From contig NC_088315.1 in NCBI RefSeq assembly GCF_910592395.1, positions 15,299,808 to 15,359,807 of the forward strand: 60,000 nucleotides of DNA, read 5' to 3'. How positions within the stretch are numbered: position 1 is the stretch's first letter; each line of letters opens with the position of its first letter. The notes beneath the pieces are model-generated. The model was given only the letters and a program-made list of their open reading frames with translations, had not been told where the DNA came from and made no database searches. The position numbers and the translations under genes are program-made. This document shows positions 39,991 through 48,586 of the stretch, in pieces. This stretch comes from Lineus longissimus. Its lineage: Eukaryota > Nemertea > Pilidiophora > Heteronemertea > Lineidae.

Positions 39991-40483
39991 GTGAAAAAAA
40001 AGTTCACCTTGATAAAAAATGTAAAGAGTAATAAAAATCATTCATGCTCATCATGTTCAGTCTCTTTCAGATCACCCATCAAATTGAAAAATGCTGGCTT
40101 CCTTCCAAATCTTGCAAATCCGACCTTGAAAGACATCAAATTCGACCAGAACTCTTCTCTCAAAATTCTGTCAAAGCAACCGCCATTAAAGCACAATAAA
40201 CCTCCACCATCTTTGGCTGAATCTGATATTACTGCTATACAAATAAATGATGTACAGGTAAGAACTGAGCACAGTAAGCAGTAGAGATATCCTCATCGGT
40301 GATAACACCGGCTTCGTGAAACTCATCGTCTGGGGGAACCTTACAGAAACTCTTACTCTTGAATCTGCATACAACTTTAATGAACTAGGAGTGCACACAG
40401 CAAAAAGTAGTCAAACTAAACAGTTGACCACTACCCCGAACAGAGCAGCTGTCAAAGCTGACATTGAGATAGACATCGGGTGA
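39879..40483 (+). pseudogene. OB-fold (RPA-like) protein carried by repeat family R
   Basis: From the ATG at 39879 (MDFTQ, then one frame change) the coding continues NVFEARETSDLSTALIRFHV and EDWPKTWTKRV. A Lys/Ser-rich middle follows with CSSCSVSF. After a second frame change near 40266, DILIGDNTGFVKLIVWGNL and NFNELGVHT appear, ending at TGA 40481-40483. G-D-x-T-G-x-x-K-L-x-x-W-G with a following Y/F-x-F-x-x-L is the signature of single-strand-binding OB folds, and proteins like this occur in several invertebrate mobile elements. The specific element family is unknown. A CRE lies about 170 bp upstream of the ATG in every R copy. Confidence 0.5.
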
Positions 40484-40559
40484 GGTCAGCAACTCGCGTG
40501 TGTTTTGTGCTTGGGGTCAGCGTTACAGATCTGTTTGTGTTAGTGTTACTTGCAAGACA

Positions 40560-40940
40560 TGCAGATTTTAAGGCTGCAAGAAGGAATGGCAAGATGAAGG
40601 AGTTCTACTCTAGTGTTGGAATTAAATTGATCTTGCAGTTGAGGCTGGCACAGAGGAGGAGCCGAACTTGCGAGGTTTGGAAGAATTTTTTCAACTCTAT
40701 GATGAATACTACCAGCTGTACTTTCCGGTTGGGGGAGCTGTAAAACCACAGCTCATCGTGACTGCCTTGGACGTATTTAAGCCTGGTCATTTTGGGGATG
40801 ATTCTGAGAGCGACTCGCGAACGGTTTCACCTGTACCTCCAAATGCTTCGAGAACCATTTCCCCAGCTCCTTGTGCTCCGTCGACATCAGCCAGTGGTGC
40901 CAACAAGAAGCGTTCAAGCACGGAAAGCCGCTATGGAGTC
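40560..40940 (+). pseudogene. Myb/SANT-like protein fragment (Harbinger type)
   Basis: RHADFKAARRNGKMKEFYSS is the second helix region of a Myb/SANT-like domain. After an AG at about 40641 the frame gives EAGTEEEPNLRGLEEFFQLY, then a Ser/Pro-rich linker (SRTVSPVPPNASRTISPAP) and NKKRSSTESR. It then stops resembling a protein near 40940, where sequence of the opposite strand begins to look coding. The N-terminus and C-terminus are missing. Confidence 0.55.
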
Positions 40941-40943
40941 ATC

Positions 40944-41240
40944 CTATTGTCCATCTGTGACGTCCCTGACTTTCACCCCACTAGCAATGGCGAAGACGTG
41001 TCTGAATGTTTCCACCTCTGATACCAGGCGTTCCATGAGGTCGTTATGTCTTCGCAAGATGTCGTTCTGTTCTTGAAGGAGATATTTGTACTGCTCCTGC
41101 CTCTCAGATGAACCATACAAAAACTCACTTGTCTTGAGTTTCTTGCTAGAAGTTTCATCTTGTTGGCTGTGTACAAGTGTGGACCTAGCAGAAAGTTCAG
41201 TCAAACATGATGGACTACATGTATCACTGACTATAGTCAA
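40944..41240 (-). pseudogene. coiled-coil C-terminus of a Myb/SANT-like protein, inverted
   Basis: The minus strand reads SSKKLKTSEFLYGSSERQEQ and LLQEQNDILRRHNDLMERLV, a charged coiled coil. This is the usual C-terminus of Harbinger-type Myb/SANT proteins. It lies tail to tail with the plus-strand fragment that lacks such a C-terminus. Confidence 0.45.
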
Positions 41241-41941
41241 ATCATTTTGTATTAGGTCGATTGCATTTACATGTATACTATGAAACCTCAGAAACTAAAA
41301 GTTTGGTAGTTCACTTAACAGTAAGTTGTCCTTTGAGTGTTACCTTAAAGGTTCTCACCAAGTATCAAGCAAAGTACATGTAACATGTTGGATGAGGATC
41401 TCATCAAATTATTATCATGATGGAAAGCATACAGCGCTTGAAGGAGTTTGTTTCTGTTCGACTTATGATATGAATATAAGGTCCAGATTGGGCTGTTCGC
41501 AGCTTTTTAATACTAGTATTTTGATCAAGTTCAATGGAATATAGTAATCAATAGAATCATTCAGTTTCACCTGAACAAAACTTTAACTTTAGTTGAAAGT
41601 GAAGATAGTACACCAATGCAGCAATTGGATTGACTGCAACTGCACCTCTAATTAAGCCATCCATCCAATGCCAATATTAGAACAAAATTGTGGATTTCAC
41701 CATGGCAGTTTGGAACAACTTCTTCTCGTGTGATGTGGGCGGGAATGGATGGCTTAGAGAGGCTACAGGAGTAGTTACTGTAATCAAATGTCGTAATTGT
41801 GAAACATATTTTATATGACTAACATGTATATTCATTGTACATTCATTGCAAATATACATGTATCATGATCTAAGCCAGTAAGTCTGTTGCTGCTTTGAAG
41901 TTTGAGCCACTGAACCATCACTTTCAATGGTGCAATAGGGA

Positions 41942-42772
41942 ACTATCTATGCCAAGAGATTTGTGAAACGGTTATGCAGAACACAAATTGTAACAGTACA
42001 CTGGGAAGCAAAAAGAGGTCCGTTTTTGGCAGGGAATCTGTTCTCCTTTAACTGGTCCATACACCACTTCAGTTCGGTTGCACCAATACTTCTTTCGACG
42101 ATTTGTCGCAGCCTTTTGGCACGATCGTTGAAAGCTAAGTGTTCAGCATCAAGTCCATTTCCAGCCAACGTATGTAGAATTTTTCATGAAGGTTCTGATA
42201 AGCAGGATCACCCAAAATAGCACACCCTTCTGGAAGCCCTTCTAAATAATCCATCAGTTCAACCGACCATTCTGCTGCTTGTTTTGTCATGTGTGGCACC
42301 ACTCAATCCGCTTATAACATGACGACTTCAACCATTCTTGTCCACCATGTACTGCACGTTTAGAGAATCACAGCTTTTCTCGTTTCTCCCGCAGAAATAG
42401 GCGTTGCCGGCATGATCAGGTCGCTGAATTTTTACGATTACTCCATCAATGTACAACAAAACACGTCAGTTATTCCCTTCAATATCAACGAGTTCCCTAG
42501 AGATGTCATCGAATTCATCAGGGCTGTGGCAAAAAAACGTGCTGAGCAGCTATGGCCGTGAAGAAATCAGCCACAGTATGTAGATTTGCAAGGGCTGTAG
42601 TTTTAGCCTTGCCAAGAGCATACCCCACTTGCCTGTGATATCCCCCAGATGCAGGGTAATGAAGGAAAGACTCTATCATCTCCTTGGAGGTATGATAGCG
42701 GGCCTGCCCCCCGTCTCTCCAGGTATGGAATTCATCCACTAGCACTTCCAACTGCTCCTCTGTTACCCTCAT
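41942..42772 (-). pseudogene. Harbinger-like transposase fragment (H4)
   Basis: Minus strand from 42772: LEVLVDEFHTWRDGGQARYH, then a stop and frame change near 42520. DEFDDISRELVDIEGNN follows, then a TGA (42466-42468), YIDGVIVKIQRPDHAGNAYF (first Asp), SGLSGATHDKTAAEWS (second Asp), CAILGDPAYQNLHE, and RQIVERSIGATELKW (last acidic block) near 42105. The order is that of DDE_Tnp_4/Harbinger transposases, but a lineage different from H2 and H3. At least three lesions. Element ends were not found; CTGTTAACAG words at 42877-42965 may be subterminal repeats. Confidence 0.75.
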
Positions 42773-43078
42773 GTGCTTCTCTGGTAATTTGGTGCCCTTT
42801 CAAGCGCTACAACTTGCAAAAACGGCTCAAACATCATCATGAACGTTAGGTGTTGGTTGTTAGTGTTACTGATCTGTAACAGATCTGTTAACAGATTTGC
42901 TAATCTGGGCTCCTCAAACGGTGCTCAGATTCAACAGGCTGTTAACAGGGTGTTAACAGGGTGTTGAGAAAAAAGTTTTTTTTTAGATTACCTGGTAATC
43001 ATTCAATGAAACTGCATGTGTACAAATCACTGCTACTGTGGCATTCACACACATGCTCATTGATCTACAGAAACTCAA

Positions 43079-43235
43079 GATGGCAGCAGCAAAGCGTTTC
43101 AAGTGGACAACAGAGAAAATAATGGAGTTATTGAACATCATGATTGGAAGTCATGAGGATTTCAAATCGGCGAGAAGGAACGGAAAGGTCAAAGAGTATT
43201 AAGGAAAGAAGGGACAGGAGCTCGGACTGGGGAGG
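43079..43235 (+). pseudogene. Myb/SANT-like domain fragment
   Basis: MAAAKRFKWTTEKIMELLNI then HEDFKSARRNGKVKEY and a TAA, followed in the same frame by GKKGQELGL. It is the first two helices of a Myb/SANT-like domain and resembles the fragment at 40560. It probably belongs to the same decayed Harbinger element as 41942-42772. Confidence 0.6.
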
Positions 43236-43269
43236 CAAGCCTGGAATCCTGTTCAACCATGGTTGATAA

Positions 43270-43295
43270 TCTCATGAGAAATTTTTCTCATGAGA
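43270..43295. repeat. perfect 12-bp inverted repeat
   Basis: TCTCATGAGAAA, two bases, then TTTCTCATGAGA. Confidence 0.8.
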
Positions 43296-43429
43296 AAACT
43301 GTGCAGAACACGTGAAACGGAGTCTCATTCAATTGCAGACTGCCTTAGTCATGAGCATTTTCAAGAGCGTGATTATGATAATACCATGACCAGACAAATG
43401 CCTCGTCTTAGAAACCCCTTCTTCAAAAC

Positions 43430-44211
43430 AGACTAGAAAGTACTGGTCACGGGAGTACGGTATAAATTGCCGTAGTATTGTGACAGGCTTTGATGTCACA
43501 AAATGCTTTCTTCATGGTCCTATGCATGTCATTCTAGAGGGAGTTGCTCCATTGAATTTTCATCTAATGCTGAAGGAGTTTGTCACAACACAACAGTATG
43601 TTAAACTAAAGGAGATAAATGAGAAAACTGAGTATTTTCAGTACTCAGAGACTCAACTGCTTGACAAGCCTGTTGTGTTTCATGACAACATCTTGGTTTC
43701 TCATTCAACTGAGAAACTTTGCCAGTCATCTGAAAATATGAAGAATCTTATGATCATTTTTCCATTCCTTCTGGGTGACAAGATTCCTGAAGGTAACAAC
43801 CACTGGAAACATTTCCTGCGATTACGAGAAATTATGTTGCTGTGCTTCTCCCCAGTGGCAGATGAAGATACTATTTTCTCTGTGCAGCATTTGATCGCCA
43901 CATACCTTCATGTGTTCAAAGAGCTGCACCCTGGTATTTTCACGCCGAAAATGCACTATCTCACCCATTTTCCAAAGCAGATGGAAATGTTCGGGCCAAT
44001 TCGATTTCATTCTGTCATGCGCTTTGAGGCAAAGCATGCCATGTTCAAACAAAGGAAATGGAAAGATTTTAAGAATGTCCCACTGACTATTGCTACTCTC
44101 CACCAAAGGTGGATGTGCCTGATGCAATTGGGTCAAAATGGTACACGTGCCGTCAATTGTCTCTCCCTTGGTGATGAGGTTCACATGCACCTGTGGACCT
44201 GTAGAACCTGA
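43430..44211 (+). pseudogene. CMC/EnSpm-like transposase, C-terminal part
   Basis: One frame holds FDVTKCFLHGPMHVILEGVA near 43485, HLIATYLHVFKELHPGIFTP, MHYLTHFPKQMEMFGPIRFH, and MRFEAKHAMFKQRKWKDFKN then ATLHQRW. The H-D-x-LEGV ... TPKMHxLxHxP ... GP...MRFEAKH...FK series is characteristic of the C-terminal half of EnSpm/CACTA-like transposases in animals. The N-terminal catalytic half is missing; upstream of 43480 the frame is broken. It ends at TGA 44209-44211, next to LINE sequence. Superfamily assignment is from motif memory. Confidence 0.6.
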
Positions 44212-44258
44212 TGAAGACCTGTGCGTTCTATTGCAGAGAACGTTTGGCCTTCAGAATG

Positions 44259-44300
44259 GGAATCCTTCCCTTCTGTATGGGAATCCTTCCCTTCTGTACA
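44259..44300. repeat. 21-bp tandem duplication
   Basis: ATGGGAATCCTTCCCTTCTGT occurs twice in direct succession; each unit contains GGGAA...TTCCC. Confidence 0.85.
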
Positions 44301-44778
44301 ATGCCAAAAAGGTGGTTAAGAAAAAGGTTACGAAAACTACAGGTAAGGCTTCTGATTGCCCAAACATCATGGACGACAAGGGAAGGTTGAGATTGGTAAC
44401 TTGTTTGCACAGAAGTTTCATGACCTCTATAATTCTGTTTCCTACAACCCTGCTGACATGGATGGACTTAAATCAGATATTGATGACTTTATTGCTCATA
44501 AGTGTTGTAATGGGCACTGCGCACACGACCACCTTATTTCTGTTGAAGATGTGCGGCACGGTCTCAAGTGCCTCAAATCAGGGAAGAAAGATAGTATATT
44601 TTGTCTGAACTCATGTCATTACCTGAATGCCAGTAATAAACTCTGTGTATATTTTCCTTGTTGTTGAATTGTATGCTGATCCATGGTTCATGTCCAGTTG
44701 CCTTTACGAAGTCAACTATAATTCCTATTCCAAAGAATAGCCGGAAATCCCTTAGTTAATCTGACAACTTTAAAGGTA
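44290..44778 (+). pseudogene. LINE ORF2 piece 1 (linker and RT start)
   Basis: Reads KVEIGNLFAQKFHDLYNSVS, HLISVEDVRHGLKCLKSGKK, then, with a frame change near 44593, LLNCMLIHGSCPVAF and STIIPIPKNSRKSLS. It ends in DNFKG at 44776, where a 479-bp MITE is inserted. It is the first of four pieces of one LINE (next at 45258, 46444 and 51397). The joins restore one reading frame. Confidence 0.85.
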
Positions 44779-45257
44779 CAGTGCATCATGTATAAGGGGC
44801 GCGATCGCACTCGCGCTCCTCCGCGCTCCCAAAATCAGATCAAGGAGAGTGAAACGTCGCTCTCCTTGCATTTTATAATGTTTTTGAATGTTTTTACACT
44901 CAGCTGATCACGCACATTCCCGAGCATTGCCGAAGTGTCTTCGGCAGACCCTGCCTTGGTTTGCAGTACGAGCTTGCTGATTGGCTGTTAGAAGTTTGTC
45001 ATATTCTTTCCGACCAATCAGCAGCTCCGTCTTTCACAGCATTAACAACATGGCGTCGAAGAAGAAAAAAGATGATGATTCATCTGGCACTGTGCAATTG
45101 CACACATTTCTCCCATCAACATGACTTTTCCCCATTACCCGAACTGAGCTCCTAGCTGCTTCAGGGGGTGTGATTTTGGTGTGTGTGATTCACACTCCTA
45201 GCATGATTAAGGAGAGTGAAAAGCCACTCCCCTGCTCTTTTCTCTTGTGATGCACTG
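44779..45257. mobile_element. 479-bp MITE with 6-bp target duplication
   Basis: AAGGTA at 44773-44778 and 45258-45263 flank ends CAGTGCATCA and TGATGCACTG. Removal restores the LINE frame DNFKGITQSSILGK exactly. Internal GGAGAGTGAAACG/CGCTCTCC hairpin words and a short basic start (MASKKKKDDDS) are present, but no transposase. The superfamily is not clear from a 6-bp duplication. Confidence 0.85.
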
Positions 45258-45313
45258 AAGGTATCACCCAAAGCAGTATTCTGGGTAAATTACTTGATTA
45301 TATAATTATAGAT
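45258..45313 (+). pseudogene. LINE ORF2 piece 2
   Basis: Encodes GITQSSILGKLLDYIIID between the MITE and element B, in frame with the pieces on either side. Confidence 0.9.
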
Positions 45314-46443
45314 GAAATGGCCAGGGCCATTGTGCTCACCTCATGTGGAGGAAAGATGGATAAAGAGCATGGTATTGTGTCATGTAGTGTTAGGTTTGAT
45401 GTAGGTCCAAGCAATTACAATTTCCCCAAAATGGCCAATTTACAGTACATTCGACCTCTGTGACCTTGAAAAGTAGGTCAAATCAAAGAAGACCCGGGTG
45501 ACACATTGAATGGTTGTTAGAATTAGATGTACCTATGATATAAAATTGGTGCCAATCGGGCAAGTCATTACTAGGAATAATGGCATTTTCAAGAATTTAG
45601 GATTTGGCCCCCTCCCTGGAGGCCAAACGGCAAATCAGATTGCACCAAACTTCGGTACCTGAGATCACCTGACCAAGGGGTACATGTGTACTTAATTTGT
45701 GATCAATAGTCATTGCAGTTAAGAAACGTGCCATAGTTACGGCCTGACGGCGAATTTACGCCATTTGACCTCTGTGACCTTGACAAGAAGGTCAAATTAA
45801 AAACCTGTGTGACATATACTGTATGGTGGTTAGATGTACCCATGTTATCAAATTGGTGGCGATCGGGCAAGAGGTTAAGGAATAATCACATTTTTAAGGT
45901 TTTTGGATTTTGCCCCCTGGTGGTCAAGTGGTGAATCATATTGGACCAAACTTCGGTCCCTGAGATCACCTGACTAAGGGGTAAATGTGTACCAAATTTG
46001 GTATCAATAGTCATTGCAGTTTAGAAACGTGCCATCGTTACATCCCAACGGCCAATTTACACCATTTGACCTCTGTGACCTTGAAAAGGAGGTCAAATCA
46101 AAAATCCGGAGGATATATGATGCACCTTTGCTAGAAGTACCTACCATATTTTTTTCAAAATTTCCCGACTACTATTAAGGGAGATATTGCATATTTTCAC
46201 TTTTAACGTTTGGCCCCCTGGTGGCCAAACCATGAAACGAATCGGACCGAAACATGGTCTCCAAGGTGTCATTACATAAGGGTACATGTGTCCCAAGTTT
46301 CAACTCAATAGCTCTAACAGTTACGAAACGTGCCCTGCTAACGGACGACGGACGACGACGGACGACGACGACGACGACGACGACGACGGACGACGGACGC
46401 CACGGTATGGGATAAGCTCACCTCTGCTAAGAGGTGAGCTAAA
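45314..46443. mobile_element. element B (family A/B/C), complete
   Basis: Left end GAAATGGCCAGGGCCATTG then GCTCACC; right end GGTGAGCTAAA. Tandem units of about 302 bp (markers at 45606, 45912, 46212), each with a TTTGACCT...AGGTCAAA module, and a (GAC)n stretch at about 46340-46398. It sits in the LINE frame between GAT and AAG with no target duplication. Confidence 0.9.
46065..46097. repeat. example of the AGGTCA-type module in element B
   Basis: TTTGACCTCTGTGACCTTG followed by AAAAGG and AGGTCAAA: two TGACCT half-sites 3 bases apart, the second extended to TGACCTTG, and an inverted AGGTCA. At least eleven similar copies exist in A1, A2, B and C. Confidence 0.8.
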
Positions 46444-46492
46444 AAGTATCAAGACTCATTAGTTAGTTCTGATCTCCAGTTTGGATTCAACA
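46444..46492 (+). pseudogene. LINE ORF2 piece 3
   Basis: Encodes KYQDSLVSSDLQFGFN between elements B and D2. The join to 51397 gives FNKGMST, the usual RT motif around the start of domain 2. Confidence 0.9.
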
Positions 46493-46509
46493 AGAGGCCC
46501 AAGGGCCTG

Positions 46510-48225
46510 GCGCTCAGCTGGATGACCTAATAACATAGGACTGAGGGTATAAAGCAGTAAATATCGGCTTTATACTACTGTTTGAAGGTCAAGAGAACAC
46601 GTTATACCACTAAAATTTCCAATGCAGAGCTGCCAGGTGGATGAAATATGATTGAACTAATCAGCCATGGTATGTAAATATTACAGGAGGCAACGGAAGA
46701 TATCCCTAGTTCAGCATGTTGTATCAGTAGCTTTACAGAAAAAAAGTGTCAGAGAGGATGAGACTTCTCCATGGACAACTGTGGTATGTCCAGGCTGGGT
46801 TGTAGAGCACAAGGATACAAAATGCTGTCTGTAATTGAGAGGTATCATGATTTAACAGAGGTCAAAATAAATAGAAATAACCAGTTTGGGACTAGCACCA
46901 CTTTCTTTTTTTTTAATAAGGTAGAGATTACAGGAGTCAACAAAATTAATTTTATTGAGAGAAATTGACCTGTCCTGCAGGTGATTGGAATTTACAATAC
47001 AAAGGGTCGTTTTTCATGACATTGTGCTCTACTGCGTATTCCTAGTCATAGTGAGTTGATCTGGAACCAATCTATCCTTGGCGTAGACAGGTTCAAATTG
47101 GCTATATCTTGAATAGATCGAATTGCGATGAAAATCTAATGCAATAAAGGAGCAATATCGAAGAGACAAATTAATCAAACCAATTGTCCACAGACTCGGA
47201 CCCTGAAATGGCACGATGTATGCGTGCATATAAAAGTATATCAATTGGTCCCATAGAGATGATGAGGCAATGTCAATATGCCTTGTTCCTTAGTCAGCAA
47301 TATGCCCCTTTTTATACGGAGAAGAAGGAGAACCCAGATAGGCCTTCACATGTCGGCTTCCAAATGGCTCGAACCAACTGTACTATCACTACTATAACTT
47401 TAAAATGCGTGCTCCTCCTAGTCCTACATGAAGCAATGTCTCAGCCAAAAAGGCAAAGTTAGCAGCTCCTTGGTAAGGCCATCCATGTCAGGTTCCGCGC
47501 GCCTCTTCAGATACATCAAGTATTGAAAGCTGTGGTGAGCTGAGCACATAAAAGACTATGGTCACCTTAATTTGAAAATCCCTTCATAATCAAGGGCTAC
47601 CTCTGACTAAAACAGCACAATAGACCACCAATTTGATCCAGCTCCTAACTGCGGGAAAACCCAAGTCCAGCAACCAAAAGTACCAAAAATACATTTTTGT
47701 TTACATTTGAACTGCACACATGCGTTTGTTTACAATTTCATTTCCCGCGAAATCTCGAAAATCAGGTGACCTGCAATCGTGGATTGAAAATAACATTAAC
47801 CTCGGTTCAGCAGGTCAGCAGGTATACCGGCTGTTCCAATCATCCCCCTACAGCCAGCCGTTCAAAAGGTAATGTTATTCACCCCACATGGAGTGAAAGT
47901 AATTGATTAAGCCCCTGCATAACTTAACAGCAATGGCTTGGCTTCTGTGAGTGGTAAGGAGAATTGACAGTTTTTTTATGGGAGTAACATTATTGTGTTG
48001 CTTAAAACGTCTACTTTTTACTCATGTAAGAATCGTAGTACTAATAATAACTTCAACTTATTTTCCAGTTATGATAACACAACACGCATCTTCATGATCA
48101 TGATCTTTCTCAAACTAACTGAATGACCTAATCGCCTTGGACGCACAACCTAACCACATATCAATCCGCCCCGACGATCGACACATCCATTCGATTCGAT
48201 AACCCTCGATAAAGTTTGATAAATA
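46510..48225. other. D2 left arm, no gene seen
   Basis: AT-rich. A block TATGGGAGTAACATTATTG... at 47977-48045 is shared with D1 (14584-14650). Short frames here show no known motif. Confidence 0.5.
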
Positions 48226-48364
48226 AACTAGAACTGAGATTTCACAGGAGCACCTGTGAATTCATGACTCCAGGGTTGTTTTGAGGGCGATATTGTAAGA
48301 GTTGGTCTTGAGTATGGGGACGTGAAGGTCCGTGTGAGGCACCTGGGGAGAGAAGACTAGTTGA

Positions 48365-48475
48365 TAGCCTGGTACCACTGGCCACCGTCAGACGACGCTG
48401 TATTGACGGGACGGACATCAATACAGCGTCCCGTCAATACAGCGTCGTCTGACGGTGGCCAGTGGTACCAGGCTA
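48365..48475. mobile_element. 111-bp perfect hairpin (foldback) element, 9-bp duplication
   Basis: A 48-bp arm (48365-48412, starting TAGCCTGGTACCACTGG) is the exact reverse complement of 48428-48475, around a 15-base loop. ACTAGTTGA is duplicated on both sides (48356-48364, 48476-48484). The same site is empty in R copy 2 (15935-15943). A 9-bp duplication is typical of Mutator-like transposases; none is encoded here. Confidence 0.92.
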
Positions 48476-48492
48476 ACTAGTTGAACGATGTG

Positions 48493-48527
48493 ATCATGGA
48501 GGTATAAATTATTTATACCTCCATGAT
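48493..48527. repeat. 35-bp near-palindrome
   Basis: 17-base arms (ATCATGGAGGTATAAAT and complement) around a single T. It is absent from the matching place in R copy 2. Confidence 0.85.
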
Positions 48528-48586
48528 GGGATCTGACACGGACACTACTATTGATCTCATTATATGAATACCATTTAATTACAAAT

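Larger units (their letters stand above)
48231..48586. repeat. repeat family R, copy 3, left part
   Basis: Matches 15808-16153 apart from a 111-bp hairpin element (48365-48475) and a 35-bp palindrome. Interrupted at 48586 by element C and resumes at 50010. Confidence 0.85.
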
